Positions 21,545 to 33,786 of a DNA stretch of 64,000 bases are shown piece by piece. The position numbers and the translations under genes were made by a program. A model generated the notes under the pieces. It was not told where the DNA came from. It made no database searches and saw nothing but the letters and a program-made list of their open reading frames with translations. Each line of letters begins with the position of its first letter. Position 1 is the first letter of the stretch. This stretch comes from Zea mays (lineage: Eukaryota > Streptophyta > Magnoliopsida > Poales > Poaceae), in the NCBI RefSeq assembly GCF_902167145.1, contig NC_050096.1, positions 198,850,566 to 198,914,565 on the forward strand, read 5' to 3'.

Positions 21545-23990
21545 TTAAAGTATAAAATATGAAATATTAAGTATGTATTCTATTTAAGTGTCAATATAAA
21601 ACACGAAAAATATCTATATCATTTAACATTACATATTTTGTTACGTGTTGTCAATCGTTTGTGTTGCGTATGTGAACGACAATACAAGTAGAATTATTTT
21701 TTTGATGCAAATAGTTTTATTCTGAATCGTATTTGGTTTACGCTCTATTGTACATGAAAGTTCTCTTTATACGGGAACAGGATCTTAATATCGTCCAGAG
21801 GGGGTGAATAGGCGAATAAAAATTTAACCAAAAACTTAGAAATTATATATACTCGGAAATTGAATTGCAGCGGAATCAAAGTATCTATCTTAAGATAGCA
21901 TGCACTTCAAAAAATAATTTATATCAAAGATAAGATAGAAGTGTAAAGGGTAAAGCAATCAAAGAGAGAATGGGAACAACACATCTAAAGCACACTAGAC
22001 ATAGGTTTTTTTTACTCTCTATCTCCTAACTAACTTTGTAGACCAAAAAATTATGGGTGTGTTTGTGTTTAGTTACATGTCTAAGGTGCCAAAAATTGCC
22101 ATACATTTTCTACCACGCTTGTCTAAGGTTAGGGGATTTGTTTGGTGCGTGGCCTAAGCCCCCACGACGCACCATATTTTTGCGGCCGCAGGTGTGGCGG
22201 CCGATTCGGCCGCCGCGGCTTAGGCGCGCCGTGGCGCCGGACGCGCCGCACCAAACTGGCTCTAGACGTTCAAATTCTACGTCATACCTTAGGCATGCCT
22301 AAATAAATCTTGTAATACTTTACGAGTCATTGACGAGCGAGGCCTACAAAGGAGAGAAATAACCAAATGTATGTCTAACTCGGTTAAGCCTGCTTAACCT
22401 TAGGTGTGTCAAACTGTGGCAAGTGAGGTAGCAAACTAAACATGCCCTCTATTCCTCTGTACATTTTAAGAGAACTGGATGGTTAGAGCAGTTCCAATAG
22501 TTATATATAATTCTAATAACTAGATTTAGCAAGCCCTCAAATAATGTAGGAAGAAAAAACTCATCTCCTCCAACAATTCTCTATATATTTCTTTCTAAAT
22601 ATGTTAAAACTTGACATTTCACCGGTTTTGACTAGGACCACTCATTTTTTTGTTTTCATCTCTCTTCCGCGACTCGATCTCAAAATTGTAACCTCGTCGG
22701 TCGATTGATTCAACATGGGTGAGATGTGTTGGCCTTTTCATTTGTTGACACAATTATTTATTCGTTTATTCCCGACATGTTCAGGTGTTGTATTATCAAT
22801 TGTTTAATCTCTAGCTTAATAGTTGATGCAATTGTTCATCTCTAGTGACCAACACATGAGCTCTGTTAATTTATCTTTACCACAGTATAGGAAAAGCATC
22901 GAAATAAAACAATTGCACTAGTTTTTATGATTAGGGAGTTGGTAAATGATTGCCAATTGTAGGGATAAAATGAGGTTAGATGAGAAGTGACTAAATTTTA
23001 AAGTTTGTTTAGAGAATTGTTGGAGAGAAGTTTTTGGATTAACTATCTAAGTTATTGATTTAGAAAGTATTTTAGAGAACTACTTGAGTTACTCTGTGAA
23101 CAACGCTTCACTCTATATTTCTCCCATTATATATCACTCACGTAGTCACGTGCCACGTTACCAACCTCTCTCCTTCTATATCTCTACCCTCTATAATGGT
23201 TCACGCTCCATATAATTGGTTGGCCGCAACGTTTTGTCCTGGATCACTGCATGCATTGACTTTACCTGAGCGCTTGTTTGGTTGCATGCACGTCGAAGGT
23301 GTAGGCTGCACGAGCCAATGCAAAACAAGCCATTTGAAAGCTAATTGTCTGTATCCGCTTGTACCGCCAAAACGCCCGTATCCGACCAGCCAGGCTCGGG
23401 CGAGCGTGCAGCCGCGGACACAGGAAACCAATCAGACGATATATATCAACCCTCTATACCCTACTTTAAATATAAAATATCATTTTACAAACTTATTCAT
23501 CATCTATTATCAATTTTTTCTCAACTAAAAACACAGTCGTACACCCCATATATAGAGGAAAACCGTCTCTCCTCCTATCACTGTAGCGCAGAGAGGAGGT
23601 AGTAGAGTGAACCGATGAGCATCTAATGTGAGTATTGTTCACTCTACCGATGGCGTGGAGTGGTGGTAGCGAGAACCATTGTTCACAGTCTAAAAATCTC
23701 AATCCAACTATCCATCGATCCTTAGTAACCTAAATAAAAATCCTTATGAAAAAGGGATTGGAAATTGGGTCCATGTGTTTTTACCTCCGTTTCAGGTCTA
23801 TTTTTTTATCTAAGTAGTGTCACTTCTGTTTTCTCTTCCCGTGCTTTGCTTTCCTTCTTCCCATCCGTCTGTCTTCTTTCGTTCATCCGGCCCCTCCCCC
23901 TGGCGGCCCGGCCCCACCCCAGGTTTTACGTTGTCCTATCTCTGCGTTTGTTTTTCCTATCCTAAGCTTTTCTGTCTTTTTTAGTCGACA
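21545..23990. other. Intergenic stretch with MITE-like foldbacks
   Basis: AT-rich, no gene. About 21795-21860 holds a short match to the agagggggtgaatag motif found at LTR ends of SIRE-type elements. 22053-22447 is bounded by gggtgtgttt and aaacatgccc, a possible Tourist-like element with a palindromic GC-rich core. 22490-23105 has long imperfect inverted arms (ctccaacaattctct / agagaattgttggagag), a foldback or MITE. None has a clear target duplication. Confidence 0.4.
22490..23105. mobile_element. Foldback/MITE-like element
   Basis: The left arm (about 22495-22585) and right arm (about 23010-23100) are inverted, imperfect copies. The best match is ccaacaattctct against agagaattgttgg, with further pairing of the outer parts (ttctaataactag... 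against ...agttattgatttag). The centre is AT-rich and non-coding. Superfamily was not assigned. Confidence 0.4.
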
Positions 23991-24539
23991 TCTATACTAC
24001 CTATTAAGGCTCTAAGGGGTAGGCTGCCTCTGCTTGTTCTGCCTTCCGACGATCTCAACCATCCAATACGCTCTAGAGTCTCTCAGCCGTCAGATGCGCG
24101 CACTCTCACCCCCCACGCATCGCCCCGCCCCCACCCGATCGTCCAACCGTGCGAGCACCCTAGCTTTGCCTCTACACTCCTCCCGCCGCCTCCTACCCTC
24201 CTCCGCGCGACGGCGCGAGCCGCAGCCGGCCCCTGCTCGCGTTGTCCACGAATCCCGCCGCTTGACGCCGTCCATGCCGCGCCGCACGCCTGCAACCGCC
24301 CGCGAATCCCGCCGCGACCCGCACGCCGTCCCTACGCCCGCCGCTAAACCCCCGTCGCGAAATGCCCGCATGCACGCCTGCTAGCCGCTGCGCACGCCCG
24401 TCGCGAATCCCGTCGCGCGATGTCGTCCATGCTGCACCGCACGCCCGCAACGGCCGCCTTCCTACGCGCTTGGGAACCGCCTGCACAGCCCGCCGCGACC
24501 CGCAAGCCCGCGCGCCCAAATCCCGTCATGGTCTAGGGC

Positions 24540-24968
24540 CGTTGCTGGGAATGGCAGGCGGAGCGAGGTCTCCTCGCGCGTGGATGCGCCGAACTCGCAC
24601 TCCGACATGGCGCCGCGGCGGCGCGACTTGGAGGCCGCGGGCTTCTTCTTGGGCGGCTTGATCGCCACGCGGAGCGAGGCGCGGTCGTCCATGACGTACT
24701 CGTAGGACCCCATGGAGTGGCACCGTCTCTGCCCGAGACCCAGACCTTCCTTGGCACGGGGGAGGGGGGGACGAAGGACGGAGAGCGCCATGGAACCTCG
24801 ACGCGTAGGGGACGCGGACGGAGAATCCTGCTCCGCAGCGGCCCAATCGGCCTTGCCCCTGCGCGCGGAGACCCACGGGATGAACCAGCGGTCACGCGGA
24901 GAAGTACGAGGGGAAACCGTGGAGGTAGTAGGGGACAAAGGGCGTTGACCTCCGCGTGGGGGATCCAT
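24540..24968 (-). pseudogene. Probable ATL-type RING-H2 ligase C-terminal fragment
   Basis: A minus-strand frame contains DRWFIPWVSARRGKADW, RCHSMGSYEYVMDDRASLRV and IKPPKKKP. The SMGSYEYV block and basic Pro-rich tail resemble regions after the RING-H2 finger in plant ATL ubiquitin ligases. The RING itself and the membrane anchor are absent. The frame's N-terminal part may be non-coding. It is antisense to the Helitron direction. Identification is from motif memory only. Confidence 0.4.
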
Positions 24969-25572
24969 GGCCGAATTGCCCGCCCGGCCGCCGGAGGGGC
25001 TGAGGGGAGGAGGATGGGGGTGGGGGAGAGGTGTCGAGATCCCTATCCTCTCCTCCTACCATGTGAGGCATGCTGGAAGTCCATCAACCATCGGATCCTC
25101 TCCAGCCGTCTCGCCCGGCCTTTGCTTGCTTGGACGGGTTGCTGGTTCGCTTGCTTTGTCCTGCACAAGAAGAATCCGATCCGTCCAGCTAGCTTGCGGA
25201 TTCCCGTCCTGGGCGTCTGCGCGGTGGAGTGGATTGATGGTAGCAGTAAATTTGCGGGGTTCAGTTGATCCCCCCATGGCTGTTAGTTAGGCCCGCCTCA
25301 GAAATGTCTGGTTTCCTTGGTGATCTTCTAAGTTCTTAGAGTCTGTACCTTTAGGCTTTAGCTTTGGATCTTGCTCTCCTTCAATTTGGATCGCTGCTCC
25401 GGGAGAATGTTTCAGTTTAGCCTGCTCTATGGGTTAGCGTGAGCATGTATTGATTGATCTTGAGCTGAGCTGACGCACGCCTCGCATCACGTTGTTTTGC
25501 AGGTACGATTCGATTGATGACCTCATCAGGGAAGAATGTTTTGCAGTCTTACATGAGTTAAAGGGATAGAAA

Positions 25573-26579
25573 GTGCAACAACCGTGGAATAAAGGACTCG
25601 TGCTTTTGAGTAATTCAGGAGGAGTACATGCATCACGAAGCCTTGATTCTGGAATGGTGTCCAGTCGAAGGAACAGTGGGATTATCCTACGGGAAGGGTC
25701 GGTTAGGGACTGGTCCGAGTTCAACAATCCCTCGCCGTCCCCAAAACTGCTGTACTCACAGTCCTATGTCGCAATGAGGGGGTTGCTGGCCTCAGTGATC
25801 TCCTTGGACTTTTTCCTGCTGTCGAGCAAGCTAAAATCTGTGTGCGCGGCTATGACTTCCCAGAGGCATAGCCGATCACAGGAGAGGTCAAAATCAAAGG
25901 GGTTGACCTGCAGGAGAGTTGCAGTCCATCTGCTGTTCTTTTTCATGGTTGGCATTTTCATTGGGTTCATGCCTTTGTTCTCTGTCGATGTTTACAAGAA
26001 AATAGTATCCGAAAACGAGAGGCTTCCGTTCCATGATGGTGTGATTGAGGTGGAAATGATGGGCACCAAAGTTAAGGAGTTGGAGACAGTTGTAGTAGAG
26101 AAAGAGGTCGAACTGATTGACGAGCCTCAGGTTCAAGAGAGCCCTCCAGTTCCTGCAATGTTGGATGATGAGGCAGATTTTGCTGAATCTTCACCTGCAT
26201 TACCTGCTATTGAAGAATCTGACATTCCTGTGAAGAAGCTGCTGATAATCGTGACGATCACTTCTGTTCGGCCACAACAGGCATATTACTTGAATCGGCT
26301 AGCCCATGTTTTGAAAGCTGTACAGGCACCTCTTTTATGGTTGGTGGTGGAATGGCCTGAACAGTCCTATGAAACAGCAGAAATTCTGAGGTCTTCTGGG
26401 GTTATGTACAGGCATCTTATATGTAGAAAGAATACCACGAGTGTACGAAAGATTGCTGTATGTCAAAGGAATAATGCAATCTATCATGTCAAAAGGCATC
26501 ACCTTGATGGTATAATGCATTTTGCTGATGAAGAGCGGTCATACTCAGCTGATGTATTTGAAGAAATGCAGAAGATCAG
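25573..26579 (+). pseudogene. GT43 family (IRX9/IRX14-like) glycosyltransferase fragment
   Basis: The frame includes a signal-anchor helix (VAVHLLFFFMVGIFIGFMPL, about residue 117), a stem region, then the start of the GT43 domain: KKLLIIVTITSVRPQQAYYL, NRLAHVLKAVQAPLLWLVVE, ETAEILRSSGVMYRHL and LDGIMHFADEERSYSADVFE. GT43 proteins act in the Golgi in xylan backbone synthesis. Where many members have DxD, this reads DEE; some grass members may do so naturally. The exon ends at AG|GTCAGA (26579). The rest of the catalytic domain is missing because the second Helitron terminus follows at 26678. The first ~90 residues are probably not genuine; the Met near 25852 is a better start. Confidence 0.75.
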
Positions 26580-26959
26580 GTCAGAGCTCTCTACCACATT
26601 TTTTTGCCTGTACTGATATATCTGTAATGAACTTATTGTCTACAAATTGTTTTGATGATTCATAATAAACAGTTAAATCTATACTACCTATTAAGGCTGT
26701 AAGGGGTAGGCTGCCTCCCCTGGTTCTGCCTTCAGCCAATCTACACCGTCCATCTATATGCGTCAAATCATCACCGTCCGTCCGTCGCCTCCGCTTCAAG
26801 CCTCCGACACCGTCGTCGCGCCTGGCTCCCCCTCCTCCTCGCCCCACTCCCCCTGGACGCACGCCACGGTGTCCCTGCCCCGCTCGCGATGCATCCCCCG
26901 AAACCCTAGGCCTTCCGCGATGAGGAGTCGCCTCCTCCTCCCTCCGTCGTGGCGTTCTC

Positions 26960-27190
26960 GGGCGCCGCCTCCGCGTCAACGCCATCGCCGAGATCGACCT
27001 CTACCGCCTCGAGCCCCACATGCGCAGCCGCCGCCGCGGGAGAGGTGCCCCACGCCTCGGCCTTCAACGACGAGGAGCTCGTCTCCTCCTATCTCCGTCA
27101 CCGCATTCTCGGCTGTCGCCTCCGCGTCGACGCCATCGCCGAGATCGACCTCTACCATCTCGAGCCCTAGGACCTCCCCTCCCTCTTCCA
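26960..27190 (+). pseudogene. NAC-domain fragment, partly duplicated
   Basis: 27055-27190 reads ASAFNDEELVSSYLRHRIL and LRVDAIAEIDLYHLEP, then a TAG, then DLP. This is subdomain A/B of a NAC transcription factor (family form ...AIAEVDLYxxEPWDLP), with Trp replaced by TAG. A second copy of the RLRVNAIAEIDLYRLEP part lies at about 26960-27016, so this segment was duplicated in direct orientation. The DNA-binding subdomains C-E are missing. Confidence 0.65.
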
Positions 27191-27330
27191 CATCCGCAGT
27201 CACAACGCCAATGGGTAGTTCTTCGCCCGTGCGGTCGAGGCGGTCCCAGCAACAGGACCAACCACGCACACTCGCATCTCGCTCCTTGATGTTACCAGGG
27301 AAGTATAAAGGTTGTTTGAGTTATAAATAG

Positions 27331-28689
27331 CAAACCAAGATTAGAGATGGCCAGGAGGTGGAGCCATGAATGATCTATCCTAGGTACACCTCCAGCTTCC
27401 CATACCATCTCCTCGGCCTCTTCCCTCCCCCCTTGGCCTTCTCCTTCTGATGAATCATTTTTCCTATGTTTGTCGCTGCTTGCTAATCGTTGCTCCAACC
27501 GTTGAGTTTGTGCAGTGGATTTCCTTTCCTAGCATCACCACATGTAAAACAGGGGAGATTTAAGATCCAACACATCAGCGAAGTGGCGCCCTTGCTGGTG
27601 AATTTTCGGCACCCTGTTCTGCTCGCCTATTCTATTGTGTATGTATGCCAGCAAACTGATTGTTTTATTTTCTAGACACAAGAATACGTCCAGGTCTCGT
27701 AGAACACCTAACGTTGGTAAGTACTCCTAATATGCAAGTGGTTATGCTGATGTTGATGAATCGATTGGTATTTTGAGACTTGTATTATGTCTCCTTTGAG
27801 CAGGTTTTAGTTTCACCAGGTACACTACATTATTTGTTCACCTTATTATGATTATTTGATCACTGTATTTTATTATTTGATCACTGTATTATCTAGAAAA
27901 ATTACGAATATGCCTACTCCTGTATCATAATCACTTGTTGCCTACTCTGTCAGCCTTTGCAAAGATTGCTACTGTTTTGTTGTCTAAACCACTGGCTATC
28001 AAAATTTCTTAAAGTGTTGTGTTAGTTCTGTAACCTTCATCGGTCTAGATATTTTGTATCTAATCATCCTCTAATAAGCACATCTGTTAAGTTCAAGTTA
28101 ACACAGTTACACTCCCATACATGTATACAATGACGATGACCTGTTGTACATTCTTATTGCTTGGGTATTCATTCTCTGGTGCTTAGAGTCTAATGGATGG
28201 TATGATCACTGCTTAGTATGTTTTGTTTTGTTTTTGAACTGAATTATCTCGACCTTTTATCTAGGATTGTGCAGTGATCTAGGGATTGCGTATTAGGATA
28301 TTGAGGATGGGATTTTCACAAATTGCTATAGTCCAATTATTTTCTTCCCTTCTACCCTGATACATGCCAGATCATCTGTTATAATGGTGTTTGCTGCTGG
28401 AGGCACATCCCGATTCGTCGGTAAGCAACAACTAGCTAGCCTCAGTTCGTTCCAGTATGTCATGTATTTTCTTCGCGTTCCACTTATGTTTGGTTATGTT
28501 TGCTTTCCAGATAGGGCTGAGTGCACCTGCCTCATTCACAAGATAAACGACGCTCCGCGTCAGCATCCTCCCCGTTCGCGATTGGCTCGAGCGGCACCGA
28601 TGGAGCGACGACTCTGTTTCCCAGAAGGCGAAAGGACGATGAGATCGACAGACGATTCGTGCCGATCGCACACCGGTAGGCGGTGGCGA
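27331..28689. other. Helitron C interior, mostly intron-like
   Basis: AT-rich with long T runs, no recognised exon up to about 28530. 28530-28690 is GC-rich and leads into the PPR piece. A direct repeat of tttgatcactgtatt lies near 27852-27890. Confidence 0.4.
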
Positions 28690-28827
28690 GCCGCGTGAGA
28701 TCTCTCGCGTCCTCCCGGTTCTCAGGGACCACGACGTCCACGCCGACGCGCACCTCTACAACGCGCTAATGAAGGCGAACGTCGCGGCGGACGACCCCGG
28801 TGCCGTCCTCAGGGTGTTCCGGCAGGT
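28690..28827 (+). pseudogene. PPR protein fragment
   Basis: Reads REISRVLPVLRDHDVHADAH and LYNALMKANVAADDPGAVLR, then VFRQ. This fits a pentatricopeptide repeat unit (xxYNALMKAxVxxxDxxxAxxVFRQM) of an organelle RNA-binding protein. About one and a half repeats remain, and the frame closes upstream. Confidence 0.6.
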
Positions 28828-28956
28828 TTCAGTTTGATAATTCTTACAGTATTTATGTTTTTCACCTCCATAGACCATAGTTTGATAATTCTTGTTTGTT
28901 AGTTAGCAGTTTGTAGTACTCATGTCTCTTTCTAGCTAATTATTCTAATGATGCAG

Positions 28957-29812
28957 GTTTCAGTTACTGGTACATTCTTGGTGAATAAAGAACATGTGGA
29001 AAGTCACAGGTGGTCATGTATGTTTGGGGATGTTGAAGTACCAGCTGAGGTTTTGACCGATGGCACGCTACGCTGCTATGCACCAGCACACCAATCAGGA
29101 AGAGTTCCATTTTATGTGACCTGTTCAAACATGGTGGCTTGTAGTGAAGTGCGAGAATTTGAGTATCGTGATTCTGAAGCTCATTACATGGAGACTTCTC
29201 GTTCCCAAGCCAATGGTGTAAATGAAATGCATCTACACATTCGTCTTGAGAAGCTACTCACTTTGGGGCCAGATGACCATCAAATGCTTGCTATAAATTC
29301 CTTAATGCTTGATGGGAAATGGTCAAATCAAGAATCTTCTGTCAAGGAAGTAGTTTCCACTGCTAGGGTCCAAAGTTTAAAGAAACTGGTGAAAGAGAAG
29401 CTGCATCAATGGCTCATCTGCAAAGTAAACGATGATGGAAAGGGTCCCAATGTTCTGTGCAAGGAAGGACAGGGTGTGATTCATTTAGTAGCAGCACTGG
29501 GTTATGATTGGGCTATAAGACCGATAATAATTGCTGGTGTCAATGTGAACTTCCGGGATGCTCATGGATGGACTACACTCCACTGGGTTGCGTCTTTGGG
29601 AAGGTATGCTCGCACACATTAAAGCAATTTGAAACAGGGATGTCCATGCTTAGCTAGAGTTTTATGTAAAGGAAGCTACCTCTATTTCTTTCCCATCCCT
29701 TTATCTTGCACTTTGTTTGTACTTTAGTAGGAGCTTGGACCTTTTTCTGTTATTGAACCTTATATTTTATGCTTTTTAGAGAGCGGACAGTTAGTGTTCT
29801 CATAGCAAATGG
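28957..29812 (+). pseudogene. CAMTA transcription factor fragment (TIG and ankyrin parts)
   Basis: Exon 28957-29603 follows gatgcag and ends at AAG|GTATGC. It encodes the end of the TIG/IPT domain (VTGTFLVNKEHVESHRWSCM, FGDVEVPAEVLTDGTLRCYA, VPFYVTCSN, VREFEYR), a linker, then the start of ankyrin repeats (GQGVIHLVAALGYDWAIRPI, GVNVNFRDAHGWTTLHW). The exon from 29780 gives ERTVSVLIANG and then loses homology. CAMTAs are calmodulin-binding activators that use CG-1, TIG, ankyrin and IQ domains; CG-1 and IQ parts are absent here. The 647-bp exon has no internal stop, so the capture is probably recent. Confidence 0.85.
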
Positions 29813-32198
29813 ACACAAGATCCCGATGCGGCAGTGGCGGACAGCAACGGGCGCTCAACGCCATCGCGCCTCCTGCGAACCCATGGTGAGATGTGTGGTC
29901 TCGATCTAGAGTCGAAGGACTTCCCCAACACCCTTTCCTCCATCGGCGCGACATCGGCCAGCTCATCTGCGACGATGAGGCATCTTCGACCGACTTCCCA
30001 ACACCCCATCCTCCATCAATGCGGCTCCAGTACCCCTTCCTCCATCGGCGCGACAGCATCCAGTTCATATTGAATTTCCTCTCAATTGTTTTTAACTTTC
30101 TAATTTATTAATCGCTGGTGTTAGAACAGGTAGGTGGCGGCTAAGAAAAATGAAGATGGTGGCAGCTAAGAAACTCTAAAGCCACTTCTGATTCACATAT
30201 GATGCGACCACAGAAATTGAAGATGTCGTGACCTGGGAATAGATTCGGCAGTAAGCATTCCAACTCTTCCATAAGTATCTGGGTGATTTTACCATAAGTA
30301 TCTGGGTGATTTTTAGTATCAGGGTGACCTGGGATTTTTTAGTATCAGGGTGACCTAGAATTTTATATTACCAGTATCAGTTCACAAGTCTAAATTAGTT
30401 GACAACAGCTACTGAAAGATACTAAAATAAGTTCACAAGGATACATAACATGATGCTCTTGGTTTGTTGGTTTCTATGAAAAGATCGCAATAACATGATG
30501 TGTAGGTTCTCATTTGTCTAAATATTGTAGCTATATAGTGCATCTTTTTATTGCTACAACTTGAAATGCATAGTTTTCTTTAGATACCCTGTTAATCATT
30601 TAGAGAGATAGAGTATATTTATGTGTTGTTTTTTTTCAAGCATCATTAATTTGAGCTCGTCTGTTCTACTTTGCACAATGCTGATTTGCTACTATTCGTG
30701 GTTATGGAACTTCAGCTTGATTTATGGAACTTCAACTCGAATTAGGCAATACTTTTGCACAATGCTGATTTGCTACTATTTACAGAGATATTACATGTTT
30801 ATAGAGATGCTCTTTTACCCCTTTTTCTATTAAATTTACAAAATATCTTCATCCTTGTGGGATACTTTTTCCTATTGCAAATATGCATATAGATTTTCTT
30901 GTGCCTTATCTTTTTGCCATTGGAAGTCGACTATCCACATACTACAGGAATGTCTTGTTATTCCTTGTGTGATACGAGTAGCAACTTACGCATAGAGTCC
31001 CAATTACGCCTTATCTTTTTTCTTTGCAGGAAGTGGATTATTTGCATGCTCAATCTATGTTCATTGCTGAAGTTACCTTTCAAATTCAAATTCTCGGGTA
31101 GAGCCACCTTTAATTGTGATGTACAGAGATATCAGTATCATTATCTAAAATATTATCACAGAACTGAGGATGGAGAAAAAAGGTGCTATCTTTTCTTTTT
31201 TTCTTTTTATCTCGTGCTATCTATGAATTAATGAGAAGAACAATTAGTACATCATGAAGATATTAATGAAATGCATGTGATATCTCAGTCGAATAACAAG
31301 GGAAAGGACTGTTTTTTCTAAATAAAGTATAGCAAACCAGCACAACTATTAACTTGTCCAAAGAAAAAAAATCATAAATCCAAAAAAAGTGTCACGTTTA
31401 GGATGTCCATTTGAACACCTCATTTGAGATAATCCTTGTGTGAGCCCAAGAGGTCCCGCCGGTCCCACTCGCACCACGACGGCTCCGACGGACGCTGATG
31501 GGAGGCTCTCATCCATCACCTACCTTTCCTCGACATGGATCCACAGGTCTAGACTGTAAAAGAGTAAACTGGACTGGAATTTTACATTCTAGGTGATACA
31601 ATTTACTTTTATTGGATCTACTAGGAGAATTTCATATAGGACTTGTAAAATGTTTGGTTGTTTGTGTCTTTGTTTCCCTCATTATGATCTGCTAAAACAA
31701 TGAGATATTCTGTTCTTGTAGACACTTATGCTAAAATGCCTCTATGTTTCTGACTCTGAACATGTCCAGAGTGCATCACCTTGTCTATTCAGTATAAAGG
31801 GACAATGCAGTTCTTACCCTTTCGTTGTGTTACTCAGGTGGAGCATCTTCAAACAAGAACAACCGGGTACGGTTCCTCAAATCCTCTGTTTGGTGGAGCA
31901 TCTTCAAACAAGAACAACCGGGTACGGTTCCTCAAATCCTCTAAACAGATTATTCAAATCTGACAAGTTCTAGCGCTCATCTGTAATATGGGATTTTTTT
32001 ATTTCCAAAAGCAGCATGACTGCATCAGAGTGATTTGAGTCTTTTTTCTGTGTAGTCTATAATTTTTCAACTTTGCTCTTGCTTTTGCGTATAATCCATT
32101 CATACCACTGATGACTTGAATTTAATCACCTAGATCTTTTTCTTCCTTCATGCCATTCCAGGGATGCTTCTAGCTCTGGTACTCTTTTTTGATAACAG
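29813..32198. other. Helitron C interior, non-coding with short duplications
   Basis: AT-rich. Short direct repeats occur at about 30275-30360 (agtatctgggtgattt, agtatcagggtgacct) and about 30676-30780 (gcacaatgctgatttgctac twice), with a 55-bp tandem duplication at 31837-31946. No exon could be named. Confidence 0.45.
31837..31946 (+). repeat. 55-bp tandem duplication
   Basis: Two nearly identical copies begin ggtggagcatcttc at 31837 and 31892. The left copy follows a splice acceptor-like ttactcag. The unit reads GGASSNKNNRVRFLKSS in one frame, so it could be a duplicated exon border, but the family is unknown. Confidence 0.7.
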
Positions 32199-32340
32199 GA
32201 AGTTCAAGGATGTGAATTTTCCACCAGCTATGTCTCCCCCAAAACGGTGGGATCATGTGTGGTATGCTCTAACAGGGTATGGTATTGGCTTGGTAGCTGC
32301 ACTAGATGCTGGGATCTTGTCTTAGTCTCCTCAACAGCCT
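32199..32340 (+). pseudogene. Unidentified exon-like fragment
   Basis: After a tgataacag acceptor-like site the frame reads KFKDVNFPPAMSPPKRWDHV and WYALTGYGIGLVAALDAGIL. It looks like a membrane-protein segment with normal codon use. I do not recognise the family. No other exon of the same gene could be linked. Confidence 0.3.
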
Positions 32341-33786
32341 TACTGTACCTGGTAAGTGTTATCAGATTATACGGTCAGGATTTGGACATTATTGCCATTT
32401 TTATGTTAAATTATGCTTCTCTGACTTGGTCATGTGTACGTCATAGCATGGAGCCATGGTATAGTGATAGTGTGACCAGTTGCCCCCCCTCGAAATCCAC
32501 TCCTTTCTCATCTATATTTGCTTCAGGTGATGTCCATGTCAACTGGGCTAGCCAACATGAGTTTGAAACATAACAGGTAAACCAGACTACATTGTTTTAA
32601 AAATAATCGACAAAATAGTCTTCGATAGTTTTAAAAATAATCGATAGTTTCTGCAAATCAATAACTGATATTCTCTTTGAGTAAGAAAAAAAAGCGCTAG
32701 CTCTGCACTAGGGAGTTTCAGTTAGGCACAACCACACTACATTGAGTATCATCCTGTATGTGTAGCTCGATGTAATGCAATCAATAACTGATAATCTCTT
32801 TGAGTAAGCTTATTTTCAGTTTTGTTTTAAGTATGGGTGTTTTTGAAGAGACCTTCACTACATAAAGGGAAAAAAGAAACTGTTGATTGGAAAGAACTGC
32901 ACATATTGATGTCTTCTAATCTGTTTTATGAACAGATTTGAAGCAAACAACCATATCTTTCCCTTTTCTCATCCCCATATTTGGTGATATGGAGATGTCC
33001 ATACAACACCCCTCTTTGGTAGGCTGTTATTGTTATTTGAGCATGTGCGCCAGTTAAACCTTGTCAATATGGCAGCCATATGGATACTACATTTGATGAA
33101 TGGAGGTTCCTTGTCTAATGTATCACATGAGGTTTATTTCTTGTGCTACAGCTATTTTGTGAATGAACTGAAACACATAATCTTAGTGCATATGTAACCA
33201 TTGTCATGTATTAATGATAAATTTGTGACTTGATGTATTGAAGACAACATTATGATGCATTTCTGCACTGATATTCTTACAGTAAATAAGATCAAGGAAC
33301 CTATATTGTGTACCATGTAATATCATTTTTAACAGTTTGATGAGGAAGTACTACTACTATTACAATTGATGCTTCAGTTCTACGACTTCTTTCAAACCAA
33401 GCGTCCACACATATCTTGAGGTATGTTTCTGATCTGAAGTACTTATTTACAACTTCTCTCACTTGTCATCTATGTACCATGTATGTTTCTGAAATTACAT
33501 GAACAGTAATGTTTTTTTTGGAAGACACAGCATACCTTTAATTATTCAGCTACTGTACAATGTACAAATTCTTAATTTACTGCTAGGCAAATCAATGCTC
33601 TCAACCATTTCAACTTCTGTTGCCATGAGATGAGAGAACTGAAATGATAGTCTCATTGTTAGTACTTTAACTGTGCTGTTCTATGGATCCTTCATCCTTC
33701 ACTATCTAGCAGTCAATATGCTTCAGTTCAAATTGTTTGCATTTTCTTTCCTTTGTTGGTCTGACATGTAAAACTTTATGCTGCAG

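Larger units (their letters stand above)
23991..26677 (+). mobile_element. Helitron B, 5' part
   Basis: Starts TCTATACTACCTATTAAGG after A (23990), with ctaaggggtaggctgcctc following. The same terminus occurs again at 26678. It contains an ATL-like piece on the minus strand and a GT43 piece on the plus strand. Its own 3' end is not certain: the only plus-strand 3' terminus of this family downstream is at 38249. B may therefore be truncated, or may be the outer host of Helitron C. Confidence 0.65.

Noticed and set aside
22053..22447. Tourist-like MITE
   Set aside because: The ends look inverted (gggtgtgttt/aaacatgccc), but no target duplication could be matched; kept only as a remark.
25573..25850. 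N-terminal extension of the GT43 frame as real protein
   Set aside because: It has a UTR/intron-like composition; the membrane anchor and a better Met follow near 25852.
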